64,000 nucleotides of DNA from a virus, in IMG/VR virus record IMGVR_UViG_3300032235_000637, positions 1 through 64,000 of that record. One strand, given 5' to 3'. The notes beneath the pieces were generated by a model. It was not told the DNA's origin. It made no database searches and saw only the letters and a list, made by a program, of their open reading frames with translations. Below, in pieces: positions 48,197 through 57,682 of the stretch (position 1 is the first letter of the stretch; every line of letters begins with the position of its first letter). The translations under genes and the position numbers were made by a program.

Positions 48197-48895
48197 TTAA
48201 AAAAGTTGCGGTGTTTCGGGAACATCACTTTTCATTTTATCGATATAATATTCGATATCCATAATGGTAGAATCCATTAAAATCTTACCATCAATTTTCT
48301 TCGATAGATAATAGATGATATCTCGAAAGTAATCCATATCATAGGAATAAAACAAACCTTTAACCATTTCGTATGGTAAAGATGTTAAGAAGTTGATTTC
48401 CATGTTTTCCAGTGCAGCATTTTGCAAAATGACTTTTTTATCCTCTGCATTTATTAAAAATTGTATCATCTTATTGTAGAAATCTGCTGGTAATTTTTCC
48501 AACATTTCATCTTTAACTTCATCTGACAATTCCGTAAAATCAATAACAAAATTACCGTATTCTATTTTTTTAATAAAATTGGATACAGATAGAATATTCA
48601 ATTCTTTTACAAATTTACTTGGGATATCGACTAATACTTTTATATTTGAATGTTCAAACCAAGTAGGTTGAGTGTGAAATCCATTCAATTCTTTTATAAG
48701 ATAATCCAATGATATTTTTATATTTTTCTCTTTTATATTAAAATTGATAGTATATGATACATATTTCTCCCAATTCTTTAAGATATTTACGAACTTTTCA
48801 TGTATATTATCACCTTTGAATTTGTTCAAATAATCCATGAAAAAGTCCTCATCTTCCTCCAAACATTTTTTTATATCGTTGATCGTTATCCTCAT
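48197..48895 (-). CDS. Putative baseplate assembly protein, 232 aa
   Basis: The start at 48895 (MRITINDIKKCLEEDEDF) overlaps the upstream stop as TAATG. Acidic, helical, Phe/Tyr-rich; repeated short helices separated by I/L-K-I strands. No motif recognised; role inferred from its place behind a tube-like gene. Confidence 0.5.
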   Translation of the reverse strand: MRITINDIKKCLEEDEDFFMDYLNKFKGDNIHEKFVNILKNWEKYVSYTINFNIKEKNIKISLDYLIKELNGFHTQPTWFEHSNIKVLVDIPSKFVKELNILSVSNFIKKIEYGNFVIDFTELSDEVKDEMLEKLPADFYNKMIQFLINAEDKKVILQNAALENMEINFLTSLPYEMVKGLFYSYDMDYFRDIIYYLSKKIDGKILMDSTIMDIEYYIDKMKSDVPETPQLF

Positions 48896-49503
48896 TACAC
48901 AGCAATCTGTTCGTAATTCTGACAAGCAAATGTCACAGATTTCACAGGGAATTCTGTATTCTGATAATCCATCGTAAACCCTTCAACACCAGTGGGAAAT
49001 GCTTTTCTAAAGATATAACCTTTTCTCAATTCGCCACCATTCGTGTATTGTTTTACTGTGATATCAGCTTTGAGATTTGCACCTGCTTCGATCAAACCTT
49101 TTATTGATAAAGCTATGATCCAAGGTCTAAAGTATTCATGCTCCAAATCTTTACGTGTTTCCAAGAAGTTCACGGAAAAGCTACGTGATAAGAAATCTTG
49201 TCTGTTATTCAACACATATCCTGGTAAAAATCCACCACTATTTTCACCAATTGAACTGGAACCAAAGTTAGCACCTTCAGTTGGAATTGTCACTGATTGT
49301 GCTGGTAAAATATTACCATTTTTCGTCATGGAATTAGGAGTGATCTTAGCTCTCCATTTTTCCTGCGCCAATTGTAAATACTGATTTATAGAATCATTAG
49401 ACACTCCATCAATAGATACTGACCATAATACTGGTATAGAAAGACAGTATCTAGCGTCCCCTGAGAACGCTTGGAGAAAATCTTCAATCTGTGGGTTGGA
49501 CAT
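48895..49503 (-). CDS. Tail-tube-like protein (gp19 fold), 202 aa
   Basis: IPVLWSVSIDGVSNDSINQY, RQDFLSRSFSVNFLETRKDL, YFRPWIIALSIKGLIEAG and FRKAFPTGVEGFTMDYQN follow the layout of T4-type tube and tube-related proteins. One of three such proteins in the cluster. Late motif is the variant TAAGTA 5 nt before ATG. Confidence 0.6.
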   Translation of the reverse strand: MSNPQIEDFLQAFSGDARYCLSIPVLWSVSIDGVSNDSINQYLQLAQEKWRAKITPNSMTKNGNILPAQSVTIPTEGANFGSSSIGENSGGFLPGYVLNNRQDFLSRSFSVNFLETRKDLEHEYFRPWIIALSIKGLIEAGANLKADITVKQYTNGGELRKGYIFRKAFPTGVEGFTMDYQNTEFPVKSVTFACQNYEQIAV

Positions 49504-49508
49504 GTAAT

Positions 49509-49514
49509 TACTTA
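49509..49514 (-). promoter_or_regulatory. Late promoter variant TAAGTA for 48895-49503
   Basis: ATTAAGTA, spacer ATTAC, ATG at 49503. Confidence 0.5.
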
Positions 49515-49519
49515 ATCAC

Positions 49520-50089
49520 TTAGACCAGTCCACGATAGAAATGATACGCGAAAGTCGCAGTGAATGTTTTAATTTCACCAGTTCCATCAGCAATTTCATA
49601 AGAAACTTCACTGATATTTCTAAGAGAAGCACCAATCAATTGGATGGTTCTACCGACTTGCATTTCACTACCCGATGTTACATTAGAACCTCTTTGGCAA
49701 GGAATTTGAAGAACATCCAAAGTGATTACAGACTCATATCCTGGCATACAAATATTGCCAGTAGTGGTTTCATTGTCGAAAAGAATTCTACTTGCTCTTT
49801 CAAGTTTCTCTCTGATATCCAAATTTTGATCGAGATAAAATTCTACAGACCAACCTTCAGAACCTGGATAGCTAGATTTTCCAGGAATATTGAAAGTTTG
49901 ACCTGAATAATTCACCTGTTTGTTTTCAATATCTCTTCCAGGAAAAGTAGCTGTTTTAGCGTAAACAAGATCAGTCTCACCATTCAAGGAGAGTCCTGTG
50001 ATGTCGATTTGTTTAACACGGAAGAGGAAGTCGCGAGCAAATTGTTTTTGCATCGCCTGATTCATAAAATTCTCGATGGTAGTGGCCAT
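49520..50089 (-). CDS. Tail tube protein (gp19-like), 189 aa
   Basis: The ATG at 50089 (MATTIENFMNQAMQKQFA) fits the promoter; a longer frame overlaps the endonuclease gene region. DFLFRVKQIDITGL, ATFPGRDIENKQVNYSGQTF, GSEGWSVEFYLDQNLDIREK and ETTTGNICMPGYES match the tube fold: beta-sandwich with FPGR and a W-V strand. A likely major tube protein or tube-end protein. Confidence 0.65.
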   Translation of the reverse strand: MATTIENFMNQAMQKQFARDFLFRVKQIDITGLSLNGETDLVYAKTATFPGRDIENKQVNYSGQTFNIPGKSSYPGSEGWSVEFYLDQNLDIREKLERASRILFDNETTTGNICMPGYESVITLDVLQIPCQRGSNVTSGSEMQVGRTIQLIGASLRNISEVSYEIADGTGEIKTFTATFAYHFYRGLV

Positions 50090-50094
50090 AATAA

Positions 50095-50100
50095 TATTTA
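50095..50100 (-). promoter_or_regulatory. Late promoter TAAATA for tube gene
   Basis: GTTAAATA, spacer TTATT, ATG at 50089. Confidence 0.65.
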
Positions 50101-50103
50101 ACT

Positions 50104-50865
50104 TTAAGATGTGATTTTTCTCCAAATAAAGTTTCCAGCACTTTTTCTTTTCCCATTACAAACAGAACCGATATGTCCACTATCTATACCAGTCTGCCTC
50201 ATAGCTTCTTGTATTGATGAATATCTTGCAACAAATTCCCCTGATTTAGTATATTGTTCCACTTCTATACGATCCTTTCGATTCATCATTAATTTATTTT
50301 TATGATCATCAGATGTTTTTTTACCATATCTCCCATTTCTCTCACCTCTTCTGGAATCTCCCATTTTTTTCTTCGTCTCCTCTGACATTTTTTTACCATA
50401 CATAGGATGGTTTTCCCCACTCTTGGCTTTTGACATATTTTCTCTCCATTCTTCTGTGATGACTCTCCCTTTAAAAATTTCACTTCTTTTTTTGCGAGCT
50501 TCAAGAGATTGTGTTGCTGAATATCTATTTTGCCCTCTTGAACAAACATTGTATCCATTTCCACTCATTAAACTATTGTGTTCTTTTATTAATCTCTCTT
50601 CAATATCCAATAATTCTTCCTTAGACATATCGGGATAATATTGATATTTGAAGGAAAAATTTTCTAAACCATGTTTATTAATAGCTCTCAATATGGGTCT
50701 AGGAGTATCTATATTCGATTTATGATATGAATATACTCGCTGTCTCAGATTCATAGTTTCTCCGATATAAACCTTCCCATTTATTTCATTTTTTAAAATA
50801 TAAATAGCAGGGTATTGATCATATTCAGTTGCTTTACCTAAATTGTAAATAGTAGTTCCAGCCAT
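50104..50865 (-). CDS. GIY-YIG homing endonuclease with NUMOD3 motifs
   Basis: 253 aa. AIYILKNEINGKVYIGET supplies the IY...YIG catalytic motif, with R43 and a glutamate in EERLIKEHNS. Residues 150-200 hold NUMOD3-type repeats (GENHPMYGKKMSEETKKKMG; NGRYGKKTSDDHKNK), and a helix-turn-helix end SGHIGSVCNGKRKSAGNF. It sits between sheath and tube genes and has adopted a late promoter. Confidence 0.9.
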   Translation of the reverse strand: MAGTTIYNLGKATEYDQYPAIYILKNEINGKVYIGETMNLRQRVYSYHKSNIDTPRPILRAINKHGLENFSFKYQYYPDMSKEELLDIEERLIKEHNSLMSGNGYNVCSRGQNRYSATQSLEARKKRSEIFKGRVITEEWRENMSKAKSGENHPMYGKKMSEETKKKMGDSRRGERNGRYGKKTSDDHKNKLMMNRKDRIEVEQYTKSGEFVARYSSIQEAMRQTGIDSGHIGSVCNGKRKSAGNFIWRKITS

Positions 50866-50870
50866 AATAC

Positions 50871-50876
50871 TATTTA
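50871..50876 (-). promoter_or_regulatory. Late promoter TAAATA for GIY-YIG gene
   Basis: GACTAAATA, spacer GTATT, ATG at 50865. Confidence 0.65.
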
Positions 50877-50900
50877 GTCATTTGTCAAAAATTTCAATAA

Positions 50901-50935
50901 AAAAAATCCTGATCAGTAAAAACCAATCAGGATTT
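50901..50935 (-). terminator. Rho-independent terminator after tail sheath
   Basis: Stem AAATCCTGAT / ATCAGGATTT with a 12-nt loop; a T-run follows in the minus direction. It isolates the strongly expressed sheath gene from the endonuclease gene. Confidence 0.78.
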
Positions 50936-50956
50936 GAATATTATTCAGTATTTAGA

Positions 50957-53368
50957 TTAGATCAACTCATCAAAGTTTGCATCAGATCTAGTCGCCGTAA
51001 AGGTGCAGAGGATGAACTCTCCAGTTCTCGTTGGTTTGATTAGAATATCAACTTTCAGTTCATTGCTGTCAATGACTTGTGGTGTATTATTTCTCTCATC
51101 GCAGACGATCAAGTAATCATAGCAACCACCGTTTTCTTTCGCAGTTTTGAAGATTGGGTCTAGTGTATTGACCAATCTGGTGCGAGTGAATTCATTGTTA
51201 GGTTCAAACACGAAGAATTGTGCTGTTTTCTTGGTAGGTCTTTCCAGAGCAAGGAACAATCTACGAACATTGATACGATCAAATGCACTTGGTTTGCGAG
51301 ACATCGTTTTTTGACCGAATACCACGATTCCTTGAGATGCAGAGAACATAACAGGGTTGATATTCACTTTGTAAAGTTCATCACGTTGTTTCTGATTAGG
51401 ATTGATAGCGATGTCCAAAGCGTTGGTTACAAGACCACGAGTGAATCCAGCAGGAGCAGACCATGGGAATTCAGCAGCATCGCTACGAGCCATGATAGCA
51501 GCTTGATAACCAGAGAATGGAATCCAAACTTTCTCACCAGTGAAATCATCATAAGCTTGCACCCAGTTACCATAGGTAGCAGCGTAGGAGGTGTTTTCCA
51601 ATTCAAATTGGTGTCTCATTGCCCAATAAACGTCCAATTGGAAGTTCTTGGTTTTATCAGCAAGAATCTTACTATTTCTACCAGTCACAAGAATGTGACG
51701 GATTGGATCAGCAATGAAGATACAGTCACCACGACCACCAGTGTTACTTGGGAGGTTACAGAAATTCTCAAATTGATTGAAGACTGCACTGTAGCTTCCA
51801 CGAAGATCGGTAGCAACCGCATCGTTGAAAATATCTTGTGATGTTCTAAGAGAATCGACTTTCGCTTTCAATGCAGGATTGTATAGAGTATCGTCGTAAT
51901 AAGGCGTTCCAGCGGCAGATGCCATTGTGAACACTGTTCCAAGACCACCTTCGACTACGACATCAATGTCGTAAATCTCATCGTTTTTAACACTTTCCAA
52001 AGCACGATTGATTTTATTTGGAATGCTTCCAATCAATTTCTGTGTAATTTTAGTTGGGCTATATGCACCAAGAGGATACAGAGCATCAGCTTTTACTTCC
52101 AAATCCTTAACAATTTCATCCAATTGTTGTGCAAATGCTCCGAACTTGTTGGTAGCAGATAAACTACCACCAGCAGACAATTTGCTAACTTCGTTGTAGA
52201 AATTATCAGTAAACACTCTGATTTTTTTCTGAGGAATGCCAGCGGAATCCAAAGAAGATTGTGTAAATTTATTGGAAATGTATGGGTTCACCATGACTTC
52301 CACATTACGAGCATTGGTATCTTGTGTTTCCAAGAAGAATGGAACAGATGGACCACCTGTAGGATTGAGTTGAGTACGGAATGTATCAATCGAACCAACA
52401 ATTCTGTCATCCAGAACGAAATCCAATTTGAAAGATTCTGTAGCATAAATGCTCTTACGAAGTTTGAATACTCCCAAATTTAAGAGGTCATCATCTTCTC
52501 TACCATCAATGTTGTAATCTGTAAGATTCTCCATGATTTGAGAGATGCTATTGGAAGCTCCACTTGCAGTAGAAGACAGATTGAATTGCAGAGTGCCATT
52601 TGGAATCTGAGTATAGGTGCTGTGGTAGAGAGAAGTCAAGCTAGTAGTATATGCACGAGTAACAGCATTGAATGGGGAAGCGGGGTCGATGTTAGTATTA
52701 TCGCAAATACCAACATAGTAACCTTCAAATTGACTGTTGATGGTGGTCTGAGCTTTATCAAGCACGATCACACCAGCATTACCCAAAGAGCTAAGAGACG
52801 CGCTAAGTCCGCTAGTAATTCCTGTTCTTGTTTGAGAATTTGAACTCCATTCGAACAAGGTTCCTTCGATTGCTTGGGCATATTGAGTCTCAGTTAGAGT
52901 AACTTGGATAGGGCTACCCAAGATGTAGGTAGCAGCAGAAAGATCCAAATTAGTTGTAACTGATGCCGACAAATTGGCAATCGTAGAAGCAGAAAGAGCG
53001 GGATTACTCAAACTCGCAGTTGAAACAACATCAGGTTTAACTGCAACTACTGGATAAACCAGTGCAGTGTGTTGTGTGCCGAATCCATCACCAGAACCGC
53101 TACCATAAGGAATGCGGAAAGTGTAGATGTTGGCAGGAGAATTCAGAAGTTCTCTTACAGTATAATAAAAATATCTTTCAGCACTATTCGTTGGTGTGCC
53201 GTAAATCGAATCCAATTCGTCTCTAGTAGTGATTTTGATCACTTCATCTGATGGACCTTGTGAGGTGAAACCAGTCACGAAAACGTTAGTACCAACATTT
53301 GTTGGTGCGATGAGACTCAAATCTCTTTCGAAAATTTCTACTCCTGGGCTATTGATTGTTCGTTGCAT
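50957..53368 (-). CDS. 18: Contractile tail sheath protein (gp18-like), 803 aa
   Basis: The start at 53368 (MQRTINSPGVEIFERDLSL) fits the promoter. SPGVEI, VGTNVFVTGFTSQGP and DELDSIYGTPTNSAERYFYY are the sheath N-terminal signature; near the C-terminus APAGFTRGLVTNALDIAINP, GQKTMSRKPSAFDRINVRRL and FEPNNEFTRTRLVNTLDPIF are the conserved sheath polymerisation core. The central 450 residues form extra outer domains; the protein is larger than T4 gp18 (659 aa). Confidence 0.93.
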   Translation of the reverse strand: MQRTINSPGVEIFERDLSLIAPTNVGTNVFVTGFTSQGPSDEVIKITTRDELDSIYGTPTNSAERYFYYTVRELLNSPANIYTFRIPYGSGSGDGFGTQHTALVYPVVAVKPDVVSTASLSNPALSASTIANLSASVTTNLDLSAATYILGSPIQVTLTETQYAQAIEGTLFEWSSNSQTRTGITSGLSASLSSLGNAGVIVLDKAQTTINSQFEGYYVGICDNTNIDPASPFNAVTRAYTTSLTSLYHSTYTQIPNGTLQFNLSSTASGASNSISQIMENLTDYNIDGREDDDLLNLGVFKLRKSIYATESFKLDFVLDDRIVGSIDTFRTQLNPTGGPSVPFFLETQDTNARNVEVMVNPYISNKFTQSSLDSAGIPQKKIRVFTDNFYNEVSKLSAGGSLSATNKFGAFAQQLDEIVKDLEVKADALYPLGAYSPTKITQKLIGSIPNKINRALESVKNDEIYDIDVVVEGGLGTVFTMASAAGTPYYDDTLYNPALKAKVDSLRTSQDIFNDAVATDLRGSYSAVFNQFENFCNLPSNTGGRGDCIFIADPIRHILVTGRNSKILADKTKNFQLDVYWAMRHQFELENTSYAATYGNWVQAYDDFTGEKVWIPFSGYQAAIMARSDAAEFPWSAPAGFTRGLVTNALDIAINPNQKQRDELYKVNINPVMFSASQGIVVFGQKTMSRKPSAFDRINVRRLFLALERPTKKTAQFFVFEPNNEFTRTRLVNTLDPIFKTAKENGGCYDYLIVCDERNNTPQVIDSNELKVDILIKPTRTGEFILCTFTATRSDANFDELI

Positions 53369-53373
53369 ATAAT

Positions 53374-53379
53374 TATTTA
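53374..53379 (-). promoter_or_regulatory. Late promoter TAAATA for sheath gene
   Basis: GCTAAATA, spacer ATTAT, ATG at 53368. Confidence 0.68.
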
Positions 53380-53405
53380 GCAAATACCGAACAAAAATTT
53401 CCTAT

Positions 53406-54011
53406 TTAAGAAAGAGTCTGATTATATCTATCACATCCTAACAAATTGATGTGCATTTGTGAGAAAACAAAGGTAAATCCACTTTCAATCTCCATTTCAC
53501 CCGTCTCGTTCTGAGAAAATGCCAATTCATCAATTGATGTCACAAAAGCTTTAGTATATTTAAATTGGATTACTTTATTATCATATTCATCCAAACCATA
53601 CATCGTAATATCTGTTTGGTAATCGGAGAAATTACCATCGACTACAATTCCTTTTGCATTGAATTGTCCTGTTTTTTGGTCATGTTGTAAGTTCAACCAT
53701 TGATAAATTGCCCAGTAATTATTATAGCCAGAATCCACCTTAAATTTTACATTTACAGGAGGATATGGATCTTTGGAGTGGGATGACACATAAAGAGTAT
53801 CGCCAGCATATCGAGTCGCAATCGCTTTGATTGTCAGACCTGGAACCATTGTCCCATAGATACTGAATTGCACACTATCAGGGATGATCGTATTGTCATT
53901 TCTCGTGTAATTTGATTGGATCTTCTTGAGAATTGGGGGTAGATCAAATACCAGAAGGAATTTGTCTTTTCTTGTTCTGTTAAGAAAGCTTTGGACTACG
54001 GGAGTTGACAT
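53406..54011 (-). CDS. Tail-tube-like protein (gp19 family), 201 aa
   Basis: The start at 54011 (MSTPVVQSFLNRTRKDKF) fits the late motif. FLLVFDLPPILKK, DSVQFSIYGTMVPGLTIKAI and GYNNYWAIYQWLNLQHDQKT fit the tube-protein layout with a W-hairpin. Position upstream of the sheath suggests tube-end or tail-completion use. Confidence 0.55.
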   Translation of the reverse strand: MSTPVVQSFLNRTRKDKFLLVFDLPPILKKIQSNYTRNDNTIIPDSVQFSIYGTMVPGLTIKAIATRYAGDTLYVSSHSKDPYPPVNVKFKVDSGYNNYWAIYQWLNLQHDQKTGQFNAKGIVVDGNFSDYQTDITMYGLDEYDNKVIQFKYTKAFVTSIDELAFSQNETGEMEIESGFTFVFSQMHINLLGCDRYNQTLS

Positions 54012-54015
54012 ATCA

Positions 54016-54522
54016 TTACTTATCAAGAATACTTAATGGAAAGCACTCTTTCAATAAGATATAAAATGGTTCATAGAAATAAACATTATCGGGAGGATGC
54101 TCCACTGACCACATTTTAACCATTTCATCAACTTCGTAGCCATTATATCCTTTTTCAGCGTTTTGTGCAACGTAGAATTTCCATTGAGGGTTGTTTTCAG
54201 CGAATTTATAGAATTTTTTAATATTTTCTTCTATTTTCTTTTTCGGAATTGATCTTTTAGCACCAGCTTTTGTCACTGTTGGAATGGCGTAAGATTTCCC
54301 CACCCTACCCTCTTGAATCCCTTCAGAACAGCCTTTTACATTATAAAGACCTTTCCATCCATTTGGTTTTAAGTGATAATCATAATTTCTCCAAACGTTA
54401 CCAGACTGCCCGAAAGATGCCCAAGCTGCCGCTCCTGCACCATGGAAACCTTGATGATTGCTACCAAATACCCACACCTCATCATCTTTTAATTCGGTAA
54501 TATACTTGGAGTATGATTTCAT
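54016..54522 (-). CDS. Macro-domain-like protein, 168 aa
   Basis: EVWVFGSNHQGFHGAGAAAW, then FGQSGNVW and GKSYAIPTVTKAG: the FGSN..G.HGAGAA...SYAIPT pattern of a macro-like family in phages and bacteria that probably binds ADP-ribose-type ligands. The C-terminus (PQWKFYVAQNAEKGYNGYEV) matches the second half of the fold. ADP-ribose removal to defeat NAD-based immunity is conceivable but unproven. Confidence 0.65.
   Translation of the reverse strand: MKSYSKYITELKDDEVWVFGSNHQGFHGAGAAAWASFGQSGNVWRNYDYHLKPNGWKGLYNVKGCSEGIQEGRVGKSYAIPTVTKAGAKRSIPKKKIEENIKKFYKFAENNPQWKFYVAQNAEKGYNGYEVDEMVKMWSVEHPPDNVYFYEPFYILLKECFPLSILDK
54017..54022 (-). promoter_or_regulatory. Late promoter variant TAAGTA for 53406-54011
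   Basis: ATAAGTA, spacer ATGAT, ATG at 54011. Confidence 0.48.
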
Positions 54523-54710
54523 TTCATCAAATTTAAATAAAACACTTGTCCAGTGGGATAATCGATAGGCATGAGTCCGACGATCTCTTCACTAAGCGCA
54601 GACGGAGGCATCTTGTATAGAAGACTTCTAATCTTTCTAAATATTCTCCCTCTCCTCTTCACAAGAATGAGAGATTGGCCATAAAGCTGCCTGTATATTT
54701 TATTTTTCAT
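54519..54710 (-). CDS. Hypothetical protein, 63 aa
   Basis: Basic first half (LVKRRGRIFRKIRSLLYKMP), then hydrophobic SEEIVGLMPIDYPTGQVF. ATGA overlap with the macro-like gene. Not recognised. Confidence 0.52.
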   Translation of the reverse strand: MKNKIYRQLYGQSLILVKRRGRIFRKIRSLLYKMPPSALSEEIVGLMPIDYPTGQVFYLNLMK

Positions 54711-54740
54711 ATAAAAATACTAACAAAAAATCTACCAATG

Positions 54741-56513
54741 TCAACCAAAATATTTATTCATCGCATCCCATTGCTCATAAGAAATATTCCTATCAGGATT
54801 GGAATAAACAGAACCTTCAGGTAAGAACCATCCCTGTGCTTCCAAATCTGCCATGTCGCTAGCTGCCATTGAACCTGAACCACTAAAAAGCATTGGTGCT
54901 AAGTTAGAATTTTCAATTTTAGCAACTTCTTCATTGGTGTATATGGATGTGGCTGATTTGTATTTGAATAGTCCTTGGTCGATTGGTTTGATAACCAATG
55001 GTTTATCACAATCGTCTAGTTCATCAATTTCAAAATATAATTCGGTGATATCATTATACAATGCCATGAGCATCCAAACAGTTGCCATAACTCTATCGTC
55101 ATGTTCTCCTGCTTTTGCTTTCCAAGAACCATTTGAATATCGAACAAATGTTTTGAATTCTTTCAAACAATCTATCGAACGGAAAGATACTGCTCTTGTT
55201 TCATTGACAAAATATCGCATATTAAGCACTGCTTTATATTTCGTATTGATATGAGAAATCATACCATTCTGTTTGTTTTTGTGTGCTTCTTTCGCACCCC
55301 AAGAAACCAGATTTTGATACATGAACTCGTTTGCCAATCGATCACAAACACCTGATCCTTGGTTGTTTCTCTCTATGAGTAGCAGAGGATTGCCCCAATG
55401 ACCACAAATTTCATTGACCACATTTGTGAATTCTGATGGACCGATTTTGTTGTTGACATATTCAGCAACTTGCACGATTTCTTTTGGATTGGTAATATCA
55501 AAGATTTCCAAAACAGATGCATCCAATCCGACACCTTCCGCAACGTCACCACCAATGGCATATATTTTCTCCTGATCATACTCTTCCCAAATTTTGTAGT
55601 GACCATCTTTGAGAATATGTTTTGGTTCAGAGCATTCCGATTTTAATTTATCGAATAATGCTTCGTCAATCGACTGTTGGCTATTATCCAAGAATTCGTT
55701 ACCATATTCCTGATTAAATGCTTCATAAGAACCCAAATCTTTGATTTGTTCTTGTTTCCACTCTTCGTCACGACCTGGAACTTCCCACCAATCAATACGC
55801 TCATAATGGAATCTGTTTTCCTTTTTGGTTGCACCGATATATAGACGATGGAATAGATTCCCAACACCATTTGGGGTTGATGTGATAAGAATCCTAGATG
55901 TTCTAGCACGAGAAATTGTTGGATATACCGATCTCCAGAAGTCTTCAACAATACTCTCTGGTTCGATGAAAGCAAGCTCATCTAACAACAATAGGTTAAT
56001 TGTTTTACCCCTTGCAGCATTACCAGTGGTGGTTGAAATCTCAATGCTACTACCATTAGCCAATTCCAATCCAGTATCACCCCATTTTTTAATACCTGGC
56101 TTCAACCAGTTAGGCAATTCCATGTAAGCAAGTCGGACTCGTTTGAAGATGTTTTTAGCAGTTTCCTCTTTGTTAGCAACGATAACGATGTTTTTATGGT
56201 CTTTGAAACATGCTTCATGTAAAGCTAATGCTGTTGCGATGGTGGTTTTACCACTCTGTCTCGATGATAGAACAATATTGAATCGGTGTTCATCAAAAGC
56301 TTCTAACAGTCTCTCTTGATAATCAAACAAAGGAATGACTTTCTTACCTTCATCGGGATCAATAATATAAAAGTAATTTGATGCGAAATATAAAAGAGAT
56401 TCCTTACACTTCTCTATCTCCATCACCATTTCTGGTGTATATTCAAACACTGCATCAGCAGTTGGGAGATTGGGATTACCCATATACTCCTGTCTTTTTC
56501 TTTTAGCAGCCAT
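54741..56513 (-). CDS. 17: Terminase large subunit (gp17-like)
   Basis: 590 aa. ATPase: Walker A SSRQSGKTT (84-91), Walker B LLLLDELAF and coupling motif TSTPNGVG. Nuclease: GGDVAEGVGLDASVLE with the first Asp, LLIERNNQGSG with Glu, and HDDRVMATVW with the last Asp. It cuts concatemeric DNA and pumps it into the prohead. Length is close to T4 gp17 (610 aa). It directly follows the neck gene. Confidence 0.95.
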   Translation of the reverse strand: MAAKRKRQEYMGNPNLPTADAVFEYTPEMVMEIEKCKESLLYFASNYFYIIDPDEGKKVIPLFDYQERLLEAFDEHRFNIVLSSRQSGKTTIATALALHEACFKDHKNIVIVANKEETAKNIFKRVRLAYMELPNWLKPGIKKWGDTGLELANGSSIEISTTTGNAARGKTINLLLLDELAFIEPESIVEDFWRSVYPTISRARTSRILITSTPNGVGNLFHRLYIGATKKENRFHYERIDWWEVPGRDEEWKQEQIKDLGSYEAFNQEYGNEFLDNSQQSIDEALFDKLKSECSEPKHILKDGHYKIWEEYDQEKIYAIGGDVAEGVGLDASVLEIFDITNPKEIVQVAEYVNNKIGPSEFTNVVNEICGHWGNPLLLIERNNQGSGVCDRLANEFMYQNLVSWGAKEAHKNKQNGMISHINTKYKAVLNMRYFVNETRAVSFRSIDCLKEFKTFVRYSNGSWKAKAGEHDDRVMATVWMLMALYNDITELYFEIDELDDCDKPLVIKPIDQGLFKYKSATSIYTNEEVAKIENSNLAPMLFSGSGSMAASDMADLEAQGWFLPEGSVYSNPDRNISYEQWDAMNKYFG

Positions 56514-56515
56514 AA

Positions 56516-57307
56516 TTAAAAGTAATTACCATATATACTCCCATCACTGCCTCCTGTAGATGGTGGGAATATCTCATTTCTCACAATATCATCGGAATTT
56601 TCCGTATAGATCTTATTGGCACTCAAAGCACTGGACAATTCAGGGAACAATACTGAAGATATTTTACCGAAGTAAGAATTATCAGCATTTTGTTGATTGA
56701 ATGCTTCTCTAGGTTCATTGGTAACGAAATTGTGTTCACTACGAACTGCTTTCAGTCTCCATACATAATGACCCATTGCGGGGTTGAGTTCTGATTGGTC
56801 TTCGTCCATCGCCTCTGACACTTCAAATATCTTAGCACTTCTACCATTAGGTCTATCACATCCAAATGGATAAACGATAATCTTGTCCTGTGATTTGGGT
56901 TCTACTGGATGATTTTGGAAATAACTCAAAGAACCGAATTTCGTCTCAAATTCATCGATATGTAAATACAATGTTAAAGTATCAGGGGAGTCCATACCAG
57001 CCAAAGCATAAATTGGAGAACCATTTTCCATTTGGATATATGCTTTGATTTCCATTGCACTCAACCAATACATCGTGGTATGTTCTCCATAAATAGAATT
57101 CATTTGGTCTGGTTCAAAAGTATTGACCATATAACCAATTGTTACACCATAGTTATTGATGAGTTCTCCAAATTGAGAATTAAAAATTGCTCTTTCTGCT
57201 TGGAAATTAGATGGATCAGCGAATCCACCACAATTAGGACGATATACACCAGCGAAAATTTTCTCAGGTGTTAAGCATGATAAAGGTATTGTTGGACATC
57301 CAGCCAT
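56516..57307 (-). CDS. Neck protein, gp14-like, 263 aa
   Basis: INNYGVTIGYMVNTFEPDQM, SIYGEHTTMYWLSAMEIKAY and LTLYLHIDEFETKFG follow the T4 gp14 pattern (YG...Y....D.IYGE...IKAY...). The T4 order of neck then terminase genes is kept. It would close the head-tail connector. Confidence 0.62.
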   Translation of the reverse strand: MAGCPTIPLSCLTPEKIFAGVYRPNCGGFADPSNFQAERAIFNSQFGELINNYGVTIGYMVNTFEPDQMNSIYGEHTTMYWLSAMEIKAYIQMENGSPIYALAGMDSPDTLTLYLHIDEFETKFGSLSYFQNHPVEPKSQDKIIVYPFGCDRPNGRSAKIFEVSEAMDEDQSELNPAMGHYVWRLKAVRSEHNFVTNEPREAFNQQNADNSYFGKISSVLFPELSSALSANKIYTENSDDIVRNEIFPPSTGGSDGSIYGNYF

Positions 57308-57666
57308 TATTTTTTAATTTCTATGATTTTTCCGCATTGTTGACCATGAAGATTGGTAAACATTTTTATAACTTGATTGGAATTCTTTCTTTTGATTTCT
57401 TTACCATCTTCAAATTCAATACCACCCAAAGATCCCAACTCTTTTAATAATTCATCACCGATCAAAATTTGACCATTGGTTCTGATCTTTTGATATGGCC
57501 CTTCAGTTGAGATATTTTTTCTATTAACCATACGGACAATATCACTACCACCTTTTTTGTTGTCAGGATTGACTAGACTTTGTTTAATATTCCCAAAAGC
57601 ATCTTTATGGCGGTATTCTAATATGACACCGTTGTGTTTTTCGAAAAATTCCAGAAAAGATTCCAT
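57307..57666 (-). CDS. Hypothetical late protein, 119 aa
   Basis: The start at 57666 (MESFLEFFEKHNGVILEY) fits the promoter. Basic and beta-rich (KIRTNGQILIGDELLKELGS). Lies before the neck gene with a 1-nt overlap; head-tail region role inferred. Confidence 0.55.
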   Translation of the reverse strand: MESFLEFFEKHNGVILEYRHKDAFGNIKQSLVNPDNKKGGSDIVRMVNRKNISTEGPYQKIRTNGQILIGDELLKELGSLGGIEFEDGKEIKRKNSNQVIKMFTNLHGQQCGKIIEIKK

Positions 57667-57671
57667 ATTAC

Positions 57672-57677
57672 TATTTA
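57672..57677 (-). promoter_or_regulatory. Late promoter TAAATA for 57307-57666, gp14-like and gp17-like genes
   Basis: CTTAAATA, spacer GTAAT, ATG at 57666. Confidence 0.65.
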
Positions 57678-57682
57678 AGAAA

